Shown here piece after piece: positions 37,401 through 45,388 of a stretch of 64,000 bases of DNA (position 1 is its first letter; every line of letters starts with the position of its first letter). The DNA is taken from positions 1,612,001 through 1,676,000 of the forward strand of contig NZ_CP034464.1 in NCBI RefSeq assembly GCF_003955735.1, given 5' to 3'. The DNA comes from Undibacterium parvum (GTDB taxonomy: Bacteria; Pseudomonadota; Gammaproteobacteria; Burkholderiales; Burkholderiaceae_D). The position numbers were made by a program, and so were the translations under genes. The notes under the pieces were generated by a model. The model was not told the DNA's origin and made no database searches. It saw nothing but the letters and a program-made list of their open reading frames with translations.

Positions 37401-37681
37401 CAGGCCGCTGCTGTCAGCAAGCCTATAAAAAACAAGAAAAAATACGGCCAGATGCGGCGTTTTTTTACTTTCGGTTTCTGCTCGGGTTTAGGCACAACTG
37501 GTGGCAAGTGCGGCGCTTTATGCGCACCAAGCACGGGCATCACGGGTACGACGCCAGCAGTTTTGCTTAACGGAGGCACACTGGCCTTAGGAGCTAAGCG
37601 CATGGAAGCAACTTGTACCCGCATCTTGCGCAATGCGCGCACGATAAAAGGGGGCTTACGAAAACGACGATTACTTAACAT
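34451..37681 (-). CDS. Large class A penicillin-binding protein-like glycosyltransferase/transpeptidase
   Basis: 1076 aa from ATG at 37681 (a TTG at 37741 has no better support). A ~100-residue basic, Pro-rich cytosolic tail precedes one TM helix (about residues 81-98, YFFLFFIGLLTAAAWWVW). The glycosyltransferase 51 domain has FIENREL (catalytic Glu at about 230) and AGGSTLATQIEKYR. The transpeptidase part has S-T-A-K (about 560), SVN (about 666) and KTGT (about 987). All three penicillin-binding motifs are thus present, but spacing and context differ from PBP1a/1b: GT51 normally reads EDRxF and GGSTITQQ. It probably polymerises and crosslinks murein in the periplasm as an alternative bifunctional PBP. 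Confidence 0.8.
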   Translation of the reverse strand: MLSNRRFRKPPFIVRALRKMRVQVASMRLAPKASVPPLSKTAGVVPVMPVLGAHKAPHLPPVVPKPEQKPKVKKRRIWPYFFLFFIGLLTAAAWWVWQETRSYEKQAEFFAKLAAQLTYKVEAGASPANKIRFPHDSPYDERMGYANLPDFLTKLQAKDFTITAQAQISPKMVEMADRGFFATYREKNGVGLSILDCRQQPLFAARYPERFYANFDATPKVLIDSLLFIENRELLDPTYPKRNPAIEWDRLSKAVFDKSMNVIGGGHRSAGGSTLATQIEKYRHSAEGRTNSLTDKFNQMVSASLRAYQGGEDTTQVRRQIVVDYINSVPLSAKPGYGEVNGIGDGLWVWYGRDFAEINLALKGQLESAASALAYKQALSLFIAQRRPSYYLDAGAADLEQLTDSHLRLLAQAGVIPATLRDAALQVKLQPVGRGGNAIAANNSFVSHKASNAVRNHLASLLGDSSLYSLDRLDLSVVSTLDAQAQEAVTNVLRNLRDPEAAKAAGLTGKGMLGNGDPANVVYSFTLLEKGEHANYLRLQTDNYDQPLDINDGAKLDLGSTAKLRTLVTYLDIVAQLHQRYSILDAAALGKVVLDPKDRLSRWALDYFQGRGAKDLPALLDAAMERTYSASTSEGFFTGGGMHYFGNFKKEDNGRILSVRESLRHSVNLPFVRLMRDVVHFYMFQTPGSSASLLSDAHDPRRAEYLSRFADREGREFLHRFYAKYKGKTAKEAEQLLLSSLRPTALRLANVHRTIAADATVAEFERFLNENLASQNEISSERAAKMYEQYSAQNMSLSDRGYLATIHPLELWMVGYLRQHQTASLSEVVAASAKERQIVYEWLFKTSRKHAQDKRIAGLLEVEGFLEIHRQWQRMGYPFASLTPSYASALGASADRPAALAELMGIIVNGGLRKPNQRLNSMHFASGTPYETLLIPGQKEVSEQVLAPEVARVVADAVREVVSLGTARRARAAFISKDGTNIPVGGKTGTGDQRFEVYGAGGRLIESRYVNRSATFVFNIGERFFGSMTAYVRGPQAKDYDFTSALPVQLLTVLAPSLMSLIEPPTEAATLPHCSH

Positions 37682-38013
37682 AGTGGTTCTAGCGCTTTGC
37701 GGATCTCGGTGCAGAGAAGCTGACGATACAAGCAGCTTCAAAAAATGGTGGTAAATACTAAAATGCTGATTTTGCCGTGGGCAATTACGCGCCTAGGCTG
37801 CTTACTGATATTCCATCACATCGGCACCACGCTATGGCGCGTTCTGATGAAAAATAGTTCTTTGACTATGAATTTCTCAAAAAAACAACATCATGCCTGA
37901 TGCCGGTCTGGTCTGTTGAAAAACTTGAATTAATTTCGGATAGGAATAGGATTAGGGGAAGACCTTGCTAGCCTTTACAATGCTGGTCAAATTCATCTCT
38001 TTAGCTAAGCAAC
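37682..38013. other. Divergent intergenic region, nothing specific seen
   Basis: 332 bp between the PBP gene and the pseudouridine synthase gene. Both promoters must lie here; no repeat, hairpin or ORF of note. Confidence 0.4.
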
Positions 38014-38727
38014 ATGCCAAATTCTTTACGTCTCGCCAAACGACTGGCCGAAATCACACCTTGTTCGCGCCAGGAAGCCGAACTGTACATTGCCGGTGGC
38101 TGGGTACAGGTCGATGGGCAAATCATAGAAGAACCTGGCTATAGAGTGCAGCCAGAACAGCAAATCACGCTATTGCCTCAAGCCAGCCTGGCTCCGGCAG
38201 CCCCGGTTACCATCTTGTTTCACAAACCTGCCGGCGTCGAAGCCTCAGCCGTGTTACGCGGCATCAAGGCCGAGACCATGGCCGCGGGTAACCGCTCTGG
38301 CCTAACATTCTTAAAACGCCACACCAGTAATCTTAATTTTACCGATGCGTTGGAAACCAAGGCCAGTGGCTTGATGGTGCTAACCCAGGATTGGCTGATC
38401 ACGCGCAAACTAGTCGACGATGCCGCCAAGATAGAACAGGAATATATCGTCGAAGTGGCTGGCAACATCGCGCCTGACGGCTTAGCGCTACTCAATCACG
38501 GCCTGACATTTAACGGCAAGGCTCTGCCACCGATTAAAGTGAGCTGGCAGAATGAAACCCGGCTACGTTTTGCCTTGAAAGGTCCGCAACCGTTTCAAAT
38601 TACCCATATGTGCGAAAAGGTCGGCCTTAGCGTGGTGGCGCTCAAACGCATCCGTATCGCAAGGGTGCCTATGGCCAGCCTACCAGTTGGTGAGTGGCGT
38701 TATCTGCTAGGCTACGAGCGTTTTTAA
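38014..38727 (+). CDS. S4-domain RNA pseudouridine synthase family protein (RsuA/RluB/RluF-like), altered active site
   Basis: 237 aa. The N-terminal S4 RNA-binding domain (RLAKRLAEITPCSRQEAELY, GGWVQVDGQ) is followed by a pseudouridine synthase fold with ILFHKPAG. The catalytic motif, normally GRLDxxTxGLLLLTxDG, reads ALETKASGLMVLTQD, so the nucleophilic Asp seems replaced by Glu (the motif starts near residue 112). EQEYIVEVAGNI and GLSVVALKRIRI are as in the family. It may be an inactive or specialised homologue. It is followed 20 bp later by yajD. Confidence 0.8.
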   Translation: MPNSLRLAKRLAEITPCSRQEAELYIAGGWVQVDGQIIEEPGYRVQPEQQITLLPQASLAPAAPVTILFHKPAGVEASAVLRGIKAETMAAGNRSGLTFLKRHTSNLNFTDALETKASGLMVLTQDWLITRKLVDDAAKIEQEYIVEVAGNIAPDGLALLNHGLTFNGKALPPIKVSWQNETRLRFALKGPQPFQITHMCEKVGLSVVALKRIRIARVPMASLPVGEWRYLLGYERF

Positions 38728-38747
38728 GTTTATTCAGGGAGCACAAC

Positions 38748-39128
38748 ATGATCAGTAAAAAACCCGACAACAACAGACTAGACCAGATCGTCGCCGAGGC
38801 GAATCGCAATGCGGCGCAACGCGCCACTGGTTACCGTGAGCGTTCGCTCAAGATGTATCCCTGGATCTGCGGCCGTTGTATGCGGGAATTCACGCATGCC
38901 AATCTGTCGCAATTGACGGTGCATCATCGCGATCATAATCACGACAATAATCCACCCGATGGCAGCAATTGGGAATTACTCTGTCTGTATTGCCACGACA
39001 ATGAACACTCACGCTATCTGGAAGCGGATCAGCAAGGAAATTCAGATTCCGGCAGCAACTCGACTAAGCACGCGACCCATAACCCATTTGCGGCATTGCA
39101 GGGTTTACTGAAGAAAAAAGAGGGATAA
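38748..39128 (+). CDS. yajD: YajD family HNH nuclease
   Basis: 126 aa from ATG at 38748, with AGGGAG upstream. The core CGRCMREFTHANLSQLTVHH begins the HNH motif: CxxC zinc pair, then VHHRDHNHDNNP, and later LLCLYCHDNEHSRY with the second CxxC-like pair and the last His. Length and order match YajD. The biological role is not established. The C-terminal tail (Ser, Asn-rich, ends LLKKKEG) is family-variable. Confidence 0.87.
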   Translation: MISKKPDNNRLDQIVAEANRNAAQRATGYRERSLKMYPWICGRCMREFTHANLSQLTVHHRDHNHDNNPPDGSNWELLCLYCHDNEHSRYLEADQQGNSDSGSNSTKHATHNPFAALQGLLKKKEG

Positions 39129-39145
39129 GTAAAGCGAGCGAAAAA

Positions 39146-39400
39146 ATGCCAGAAGAAAAATCACCTCGTTGCCAGGATTGCGGCTTCACCGTGTTCAACA
39201 ATCGCTATCCTCGCTGCGAAAAATGCGGAGTTCTACTTTCAGCACATTTAGTTCTCTCTAAAGAACAATTAGCGGAGGTATTCAAGCTGGAAGCAGAACA
39301 GGCAGAATTGCGCAATATTGCCAGAGCAAAAGCAGAATCAGCTAGCGTTAACCACTCGCAGGATTACATACCGTATGTTGGCTATCAAGACTTTCAATAA
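39146..39400 (+). CDS. Small zinc-ribbon protein
   Basis: 84 aa with two CxxC knuckles (CQDCGF at residues 9-14 and CEKCGV at 24-29) forming a compact zinc ribbon, then a charged helix (KEQLAEVFKLEAEQAELRN) and a C-terminal YVGYQDFQ. It is 17 bp after yajD, probably in the same transcript. No family with known function is recognised. Confidence 0.65.
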   Translation: MPEEKSPRCQDCGFTVFNNRYPRCEKCGVLLSAHLVLSKEQLAEVFKLEAEQAELRNIARAKAESASVNHSQDYIPYVGYQDFQ

Positions 39401-39412
39401 GGTTTACTCAGC

Positions 39413-40423
39413 CTACCAGCGCAATTTAGCCCAAGCCGCTTGCTGTGCCGGATTTAAAAAAGTCCAGGCCACAAAGCGGCTTTGCTTTTGTCCCTGCGTC
39501 ATGCTGATGGTTTTTTGCGTCACGACGTTGGCTTGCTTGAGTGCCGCGTAAATGCCGGGCAGACTAGCCGATTTCGAGACCAAGGTCGTGAACCAGAAGC
39601 AGCGCGTCGCAATCTGCGTGCTTTCCTTGATCATGCGTTGGATAAACGCTAGTTCGCCGCCCGGACACCAGAGTTCAGCATCCTGACCACCAAAATTGAG
39701 TGCGGTATCTGACTGCTTGGCGGATTTTCCCAGGTTTTGCCATTTACGTTGCGTGCCTTCGCGCGCCTCTGCCAGTGAGCTATGAAATGGTGGATTGCAC
39801 ATGCTCAGGTCAAACCACTCGTCCTCGGCAACGACGCCCTTAAAGATTGCATTTGCGCTAGCCTGTAAGCGCAGTTCGATCTGCTGCGCCAGCTTGGGAT
39901 TGGCATCGAGAATAATCTGCGCGTTTGCCAGCGAGGCTGGGTTGATGTCGGCGGCGGCAAACTGCCAAGCGTATTCACTCGCGCCTAACAAGGGATAAAT
40001 CAGATTGGCGCCAGTGCCTATGTCTAGCACCTGCACGCCCGATTTTTTTGGGATCTTGCCACGATTGCTGCCAGCTAATAAATCGGCCAGATAATGCACG
40101 TAGTCGGCCCGCCCCGGCACCGGTGGACACAAAGTGTTTTCAGGAATATCCCAGCCCTTGATTTCATAACTGTCCTGCAGCAAGGCACGATTAAGCGTCT
40201 TGACTGCGCTAGCGTCGGCAAAGTCTATGCCTTGCTCGCCATGCGCGTTCAGATTTACAAATTGCTTTAAGGCGGGCTCGGCCAGGATAAGGCGGGCAAA
40301 GTCATAGCGCCCCTGATGCCGATTGCGTGTATGCAGTTTGCCAGTCGGATTTGTCGTGCTGGCCGCACAGGGCTTACTGCTTACTGCTGATGTTGGTTTT
40401 GGTCGCATACGCAATTTTGACAC
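39413..40423 (-). CDS. rlmF: 23S rRNA (adenine(1618)-N(6))-methyltransferase RlmF
   Basis: 336 aa. LHTRNRHQGRYDFARL near the N-terminus is the RlmF signature. The SAM-binding motif VLDIGTGANLIYPLL and the catalytic CNPPFHSS (NPPF, N6-adenine methylation) follow. The enzyme modifies A1618 of 23S rRNA. The start is GTG at 40423 or ATG at 40408; neither has a clear ribosome-binding site. It converges with the zinc-ribbon gene (12-bp gap). Confidence 0.9.
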   Translation of the reverse strand: MSKLRMRPKPTSAVSSKPCAASTTNPTGKLHTRNRHQGRYDFARLILAEPALKQFVNLNAHGEQGIDFADASAVKTLNRALLQDSYEIKGWDIPENTLCPPVPGRADYVHYLADLLAGSNRGKIPKKSGVQVLDIGTGANLIYPLLGASEYAWQFAAADINPASLANAQIILDANPKLAQQIELRLQASANAIFKGVVAEDEWFDLSMCNPPFHSSLAEAREGTQRKWQNLGKSAKQSDTALNFGGQDAELWCPGGELAFIQRMIKESTQIATRCFWFTTLVSKSASLPGIYAALKQANVVTQKTISMTQGQKQSRFVAWTFLNPAQQAAWAKLRW

Positions 40424-40514
40424 GCTCTGTGCTCTGACAGTAGCCGGGATGGAAATTTTTCAGCAGCGCAGCGCTGTCCCATGCTGCTATGATTCGGTCT
40501 GAAAAGGAAAAAAC

Positions 40515-40733
40515 ATGAGCAATCAACAATCACACCGCACGCTAGACGGTATCACCCTGGAAGCGCTGCTGACGCAAATGGTGGCGCATTACGGATGGGA
40601 AGGTCTGGGTCGCATGGTCGACATTAAATGTTTCACCATCGATCCGAGTATCAAATCTAGTCTGAAGTTTCTCAGAAAAACACCCTGGGCCAGAACCCGG
40701 GTAGAAGAACTGTATCTGGCCATGCCCCACTAA
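40515..40733 (+). CDS. VF530-family (DUF2132) small DNA-binding protein
   Basis: 72 aa. [40 protein letters not shown] and [16 protein letters not shown] match the VF530/DUF2132 family, small helical proteins that bind DNA. AAAGGAAAAAAC precedes the ATG. Divergent from rlmF. Confidence 0.88.
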   Translation: MSNQQSHRTLDGITLEALLTQMVAHYGWEGLGRMVDIKCFTIDPSIKSSLKFLRKTPWARTRVEELYLAMPH

Positions 40734-40770
40734 ACTCAAGCAAATATCAGTTTGCAGTTCGCAGACAAAC

Positions 40771-40807
40771 AAAAACGCACTAGCCGTTGCCGGTTAGTGC
40801 GTTTTTT
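40771..40807. terminator. Bidirectional Rho-independent terminator between the VF530 and cyclophilin genes
   Basis: AAAAACGCACTA (40771-40782) and TAGTGCGTTTTTT (40795-40807) form a stem flanked by A- and T-runs on both sides. It serves both convergent genes. Confidence 0.88.
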
Positions 40808-40843
40808 AATGCGCCTGGCGGCGCGCTACCAACTCAGCTGCAA

Positions 40844-41377
40844 TTATGCGGCTGGTGTCAATTGTGGGAAACGCTTGTCGATGACCTGGTTCCACTTAAC
40901 TAATTGCTCGGCTACTTGTGCCATCAATTCTGAAGTATCGCCTTCGATAGTCAGTTTTTCGATGACATCGCCTTTAGCGATGCTATCGACCACTTTTTGG
41001 TCTTCTGCACTCACTACCGCGCCAAACACTGTGTGCTTGCCATTCAGGTGAGGCGTAGGGCCGTGAGTGATGAAAAATTGGCTGCCATTGGTGCGTGGAC
41101 CAGCATTTGCCATCGACAAGATACCTGGCTTGTCATGGCGCAGATCGCCGGTGCACTCGTCTTCAAACTGGTAGCCTGGGCCGCCCATGCCGGTACCGTC
41201 AGGGCAACCGCCTTGTATCATGAAGTCGCTGATGACACGGTGAAATGTCAGACCGTTGTAGTAGCCGCGTGCTGCCAAGTTGGCGAAGCTGGCGCAAGTT
41301 ACCGGCGTTTTGTCGGCAAACAGGTTGATGTTAATCGTACCTTTATTGGTTTGCATGATAGCTTTTAATTGTGTCAT
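40844..41377 (-). CDS. Cyclophilin-type peptidyl-prolyl cis-trans isomerase
   Basis: 177 aa from ATG at 41377, with GAGG upstream on the minus strand (ATG at 41356, MQTNKG, is an alternative). The catalytic core is [13 protein letters not shown] (His-Arg, Phe, Gln) with [20 protein letters not shown]. There is no signal peptide, so cytosolic. A C-terminal extension of ~25 residues after the barrel ([19 protein letters not shown]) is not part of the minimal fold. Confidence 0.9.
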   Translation of the reverse strand: MTQLKAIMQTNKGTININLFADKTPVTCASFANLAARGYYNGLTFHRVISDFMIQGGCPDGTGMGGPGYQFEDECTGDLRHDKPGILSMANAGPRTNGSQFFITHGPTPHLNGKHTVFGAVVSAEDQKVVDSIAKGDVIEKLTIEGDTSELMAQVAEQLVKWNQVIDKRFPQLTPAA

Positions 41378-41499
41378 TTTGTCCTCGTAGGTAAGTGATG
41401 TACAGCTGATACTAAAATCTGAGCCTAAGCCCTCGCGCCGAAACCACGCGCAAAAGCTCGCAGTCGCCATTCTATCAGCTTGAATCCGATTTAGCGCCT

Positions 41500-41575
41500 G
41501 GCCGGACACGCAGTAAACATGCGGCTGTTGGCGGCATAGGGCGGCAAACCCGCATGGATACTGCGCCTGCAGCGC
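41500..41575. repeat. REP-like palindrome, diverged copy (AGTAAACATGCGG type)
   Basis: GCAGTAAACATGCGG (41510-41524) pairs with CCGCATGGATACTGC (41550-41564), 13 of 15, with further outer pairing (GCGCCTG). It is upstream of the cyclophilin gene. Confidence 0.6.
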
Positions 41576-41711
41576 TACCATGACGAATTATCCAGGCCTT
41601 TTATAATTCGGTTAATTGCCTAATTAACAGCAATTCTGTATATGACTTGCCAGCACGATGCGACTTACCGACTCCAAGCAGCAGCCCTACCCGGCTCTGC
41701 CCTCAGCATAT

Positions 41712-42599
41712 TTATGCGGCAGCCCGTGCCGGTAACTTGAGGATACCCAAGGCCATCGAGGTCGCCAGTAAGACGATAGAAATACCGATCACGCTCCCCA
41801 AGGTAATGGCTTCATTCAAGAGTAACCAGGCCCAGACCGAGGCGGTGGCTGGCACCAGAAAAGTGACGGTGATGGCCTTGCTAGCTCCTTCGCTGCTGAC
41901 CAAATGAAAGAACAAGCCATACGCCACACCAGTGCAGATTAAGCCCAGAAACAGCACCGCCAGACTCGCATGCACAGTGCCAAACTCTAAGGCATGCGGG
42001 ATGCCGGGCAAGGCAAACGGTAACAGAGCTAAGGCTGCCGCGCACTGACTACCTGCGGCAGTGGCGAGCGAGGGAATACTCCCGGCGTGCATGCGGGTAT
42101 AGGTCGCAGCGAAACCGTAATTGATGGCAGCGCCCATACCAGCCAGCACACCCGCGATCAACAGTGGCGTCACCGTGGTCGGGCCTAAGCCGACCAACAC
42201 CGCGACCCCAAACAAACCCAGCAAGAAAGCCGCGATGCGCAGCGTGGTCAGACGCTCACCCAACATCAGAAAGCCAAATACGGCCGTAAAAATAGGTGCC
42301 AGTGAATTCATGGTTGCCATATACGCCGAGGGAATATGCAAGGCCGACCAGGCAAATAAACTAAAAGGTATCGCAGTATTGGCCAGACCGACCACCAGAT
42401 AGAATTTGGCATTACGACGCCAGGCCATATCCACCCCACGATAGCGCGCAAACAAATACAAGGCCAGAGCACCGAGTCCGGCCCGACCAAACGTGGTCAG
42501 CATAGGGCCAAACACCGGTGCGGCAATGCGCATCAGCATGAAACTAGTGCCCCAAATCAGGCTGAGCAAGAGGAGTCGTACGAGATTGGAGTTAGACAT
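41712..42599 (-). CDS. EamA/DMT superfamily transporter
   Basis: 295 aa, ten predicted TM helices in two EamA halves. LLSLIWGTSFMLMRIAAPVF opens the first and ICTGVAYGLFFHLVSSEGAS lies in the second. VTFLVPATASVWAWLLLNEA and GSVIGISIVLLATSMALGI are typical. Probably a metabolite or amino-acid exporter. It is divergent from a LysR gene with a palindrome in between, a common pairing. Confidence 0.9.
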   Translation of the reverse strand: MSNSNLVRLLLLSLIWGTSFMLMRIAAPVFGPMLTTFGRAGLGALALYLFARYRGVDMAWRRNAKFYLVVGLANTAIPFSLFAWSALHIPSAYMATMNSLAPIFTAVFGFLMLGERLTTLRIAAFLLGLFGVAVLVGLGPTTVTPLLIAGVLAGMGAAINYGFAATYTRMHAGSIPSLATAAGSQCAAALALLPFALPGIPHALEFGTVHASLAVLFLGLICTGVAYGLFFHLVSSEGASKAITVTFLVPATASVWAWLLLNEAITLGSVIGISIVLLATSMALGILKLPARAAA

Positions 42600-42610
42600 G
42601 ATGAACTTAA

Positions 42611-42642
42611 ATGATGGCCAGAATGGCTTAGGCTGCCATCAT
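42611..42642. promoter_or_regulatory. Inverted repeat in the lysR/eamA divergent promoter
   Basis: ATGATGGC (42611-42618) and GCCATCAT (42635-42642) are perfectly complementary with a 16-bp spacer. It lies 12 bp from the eamA start and 70 bp from lysR, a plausible LysR-type site. Confidence 0.5.
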
Positions 42643-42711
42643 AAAGAGCCTGGCAATCGAAAGCGAACGATATTTATTGACAGCTTCTGTAAGAAAAACT
42701 AACAATGTCTG

Positions 42712-43611
42712 ATGTTCCCGACCTCACTCAATGCCCTCAGCAGTTTCGCAGCCGCGGCCCGCCATCAAAGTTATACGCTGGCCGCGGCAGAATTGCACAT
42801 TACCCATAGCGCGGTGAGCCAGCAAATACGTAATCTGGAAAACTCGTTGGGACTCACGCTGTTTGTGCGGCAGGGGCGACAGATGCAACTCACCGCAGCC
42901 GGAGTCGCATTGCAGCAGCAGATACAACCGGCCTTAACACAAATCCGAAGGGCTTTAAGCGAACTCGGCAAGAGCCACGAGGCACCTGCGATCAAGGTAT
43001 CGACCTTGCCCTCATTTGCCACCTATTGGCTAGTGCCGCGCCTGAACAAATTCCAAAAACTGCAACCGGGTGTGGCGGTGCGCATCCATGCCTCGCTAGA
43101 AATCCACGACCTGGAACGCTCGTCCATCGATATCGCGATACGCTACGGCCTAGGGAATTGGGCTGATTGCGAGGCCGAAAAGTTTTTGGAAGACCGCATC
43201 TTTCCAGTTTGCAGCCCGAACTTCAATAAAGGCAAGCTGCCCAACAATATCAATAACTTAAAACGCTACCGTCTGCTCTGCGACGACTGTCCGCTGGAAT
43301 GGGACACCTGGAGCAAACTCGCGGGCCTAGACAGCGCCAGCTTCAAACATGAGACCTATTTCAGTGACAGTAATCTGATGCTGGCCGCAGCCATCGCCGG
43401 GCAAGGCATCGCGATCGGTCGCAGCAGCCTGGTCTCGGCCGACATCGCAGCTGGCCGACTGGTGCGTCTATTCGATGTAATCGCCCCTTCCGAATATGCC
43501 TATTACATGGTGACCGCCAGCGGCAAAAAGAAAAGCCCTACTGTGCTCGCCTTTGAACTATGGCTAAGACGCGAAGCCTTGTTGTTTGAGAAAAAAGATA
43601 AGCGCAAGTAA
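42712..43611 (+). CDS. LysR-type transcriptional regulator (GcvA-like)
   Basis: 299 aa. The N-terminal winged HTH has LSSFAAAARHQSYTLAAAEL and ITHSAVSQQIRNLENSLGL. The effector domain follows, including SLEIHDLERSSIDIAIRYG, which is typical of the GcvA/AmpR subgroup. It probably controls the divergent EamA transporter. Confidence 0.9.
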   Translation: MFPTSLNALSSFAAAARHQSYTLAAAELHITHSAVSQQIRNLENSLGLTLFVRQGRQMQLTAAGVALQQQIQPALTQIRRALSELGKSHEAPAIKVSTLPSFATYWLVPRLNKFQKLQPGVAVRIHASLEIHDLERSSIDIAIRYGLGNWADCEAEKFLEDRIFPVCSPNFNKGKLPNNINNLKRYRLLCDDCPLEWDTWSKLAGLDSASFKHETYFSDSNLMLAAAIAGQGIAIGRSSLVSADIAAGRLVRLFDVIAPSEYAYYMVTASGKKKSPTVLAFELWLRREALLFEKKDKRK

Positions 43612-43620
43612 TTCCACACA

Positions 43621-43733
43621 TGCCTGAGCGCGCATATCCCATGCGGGTTTGGCGATAGGCAGGCTGGGCAGCCGCATGGAATATGCCTGAGCGGGCCGAT
43701 AGGCCGGAAAGCCGCATGGGCTATGCGCCAACG
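43621..43733. repeat. REP-like palindrome, canonical copy with a duplicated right arm
   Basis: The left arm TGCCTGAGCGCGCATATCCC-ATGCGG (43621-43646) can pair with CCGCATGGAATATGCCTGAG (43672 on) or with a second right arm CCGCATGGGCTATGCGCC (43712 on). It is thus a copy with 1.5 units. Confidence 0.7.
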
Positions 43734-43771
43734 GCAGCAGCACTTTTCAAATTTTGATTTAACGTATCTAT

Positions 43772-43949
43772 TCAGCCTGCTACTAAAATTATTAAAAAAA
43801 ACGAAAACCTCTCAAAGGAGACACAGAGACACAGAGACACAGAGACACAGAGACAAACGGAGAACTGCCTTGCTTTCCTCTGTGAATCTCTGTGTCTCTG
43901 TGCCTCTGTGTTGAGTGGTTTTGACTTTCTTCATAGCGGGCTGAACAGT
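43772..43949. repeat. CACAGAGA inverted-repeat element, copy A (four 8-bp units)
   Basis: 178 bp. The ends TCAGCCTGCTA and TAGCGGGCTGA are near-complementary, and the whole is an imperfect palindrome: left, GACACAGA repeated four times; right, CTCTGTGAATCTCTGTGTCTC and so on. The same element is at 61671-61834. Short ORFs across it are repeat artefacts. Confidence 0.8.
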
Positions 43950-44062
43950 AACGATTTAGCACTTACCTAGGGAATTGCGCTTTGAAGTAAAAGCGTCTAG
44001 GACTTAAAATTTCTTCTTACAATTTTTAGCAACAAACTAAGACATAAAACTAGGACCAAGCT

Positions 44063-44959
44063 ATGGATAAGCTGCATTTAATGACGGTGTTCGTGGCAGT
44101 TGCCGAAGAAGAAGGTTTTGCTGCCGGCGCGCGTCGTATGGGCATGTCGCCACCAGCCGTAACACGCGCGATTGCCGCCTTAGAGGCGCGCTTGCGTATC
44201 AAGTTGCTCAATCGCAGCACGCGTTTTGTGCGGGTCACCGATGCCGGCCAACGCTATCTGGATGACGCACGCCGCATCATCGCCGAAGTCGAGACTGCCG
44301 ATGAGGCCGCCGCCGGCATCAATGCCGAACCGCGCGGCCATCTGGCGGTAACAGCACCGGTCTTATTTGGCAAGATGTTTGTCATGCCTGGCATCGTCGA
44401 CTACCTGAACCGTTACCCGGGCATGGATGTCTCGGCGCTGTTTTTAGATCGTGTCGTTAATCTGCTGGAAGAAGGTATCGATGTCGGCATCCGCATAGGC
44501 GAGTTACCCGATTCGAGCATGAAGGCGATACGCGTAGGCCAGATATGCCGTGTGCTGTGCGCCACACCGGCTTATCTGGAGCAACATGCCGCGCTTACTA
44601 GCCCTGCTGATCTGGCGCAGCATTGCATCGTTGCAGCCAGTGGCGTCACACCTTTTGTGGAATGGAAGTTCGGGCAGGACAGCAAGACCACGATCCGGGT
44701 TAAGCCGCGTCTGACCGTCAGCAGCAATGATGCAGCGATCGAGGCTAGCCTGCTAGGTCTGGGCATCAGCCGCCTGTTGTCGTATCAGGTGGCGGCGCAT
44801 TTTGAGTCGGGCAAATTACTGCGGCTAATGCCCGACTATGAACCGCAGCCTTTGCCGGTGCATGTGGTGCATAGGGAAAGCCGTTATGCATCGACCAAAG
44901 TGAGGAGTTTTGTCGACCTGATAGTGAGCCAATTGCGCGGGCAACTGGAGCAGCGTTAA
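44063..44959 (+). CDS. LysR-type transcriptional regulator (DsdC/AaeR-like subgroup)
   Basis: 298 aa. MDKLHLMTVFVAVAEEEGFA and ARRMGMSPPAVTRAIAALEA form the winged HTH, followed by a substrate-binding-like domain (AVTAPVLFGKMFVMPGIVDY, EEGIDVGIRIGELPDSSMKA). The target is unknown: it sits alone between repeats and the indolepyruvate oxidoreductase gene (430-bp gap, same strand). AGGACC precedes the ATG. Confidence 0.9.
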   Translation: MDKLHLMTVFVAVAEEEGFAAGARRMGMSPPAVTRAIAALEARLRIKLLNRSTRFVRVTDAGQRYLDDARRIIAEVETADEAAAGINAEPRGHLAVTAPVLFGKMFVMPGIVDYLNRYPGMDVSALFLDRVVNLLEEGIDVGIRIGELPDSSMKAIRVGQICRVLCATPAYLEQHAALTSPADLAQHCIVAASGVTPFVEWKFGQDSKTTIRVKPRLTVSSNDAAIEASLLGLGISRLLSYQVAAHFESGKLLRLMPDYEPQPLPVHVVHRESRYASTKVRSFVDLIVSQLRGQLEQR

Positions 44960-45388
44960 GCTAGAATTCAGACAAAATTCACCCAAAAATAATCGGCTAT
45001 AAGTTTTCATGATAGCCCTATTGAAATTTCGTATTTTCGCAATTGTTCGACTGGCCCTACACTGTAGTCACAGCAGATTTCAAAGGAGTCGAGAAAGCGC
45101 TGCAGCACTATTTCGAAAGCTTTCTTTGATGCCGCCCAGTCTGTTCAAAATCGCGCAACTAGCGAGGTAAAAGTGTGATCAAAAGTGTGATCATCAATGT
45201 GATCATTCATGCTGTCACTTCGCTGGCGGCTCGATTTTGAGCAAGAATTGGACTAAAATGGCTGCTATCACAGCCACCGCAATATGAAGCTAGTTCTGAT
45301 ACCTCAGTCTAGCCTCTGAACAAAATTGTTTCTTACCGGATACAGCGCATGTTCTTTGCACACTAAATTACAAATTTTGGAGCCTCAC
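44960..45388. other. Upstream region of the indolepyruvate oxidoreductase gene
   Basis: 429 bp without a supported gene. It carries three 12-bp-spaced TGTGATCA boxes (listed separately) about 180-215 bp before the ATG at 45389. Nothing else clear. Confidence 0.5.
45174..45205. promoter_or_regulatory. Three iterated TGTGATCA boxes with 12-bp period
   Basis: TGTGATCA at 45174, 45186 and 45198, exactly 12 bp apart. They look like binding sites for an oligomeric regulator, or a Crp-like half-site series. Confidence 0.5.

Noticed and set aside
43801..43860. Short tandem GACACAGA array considered as a CRISPR array
   Set aside because: Units are 8 bp without spacers and the block is part of an inverted-repeat element; no cas genes nearby.
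43723..43914. 63-codon plus-strand frame over the CACAGAGA repeat
   Set aside because: The translation is a by-product of the repeat (RHRDTETQRHRD); the second copy gives a similar artefact at 61691-61912.
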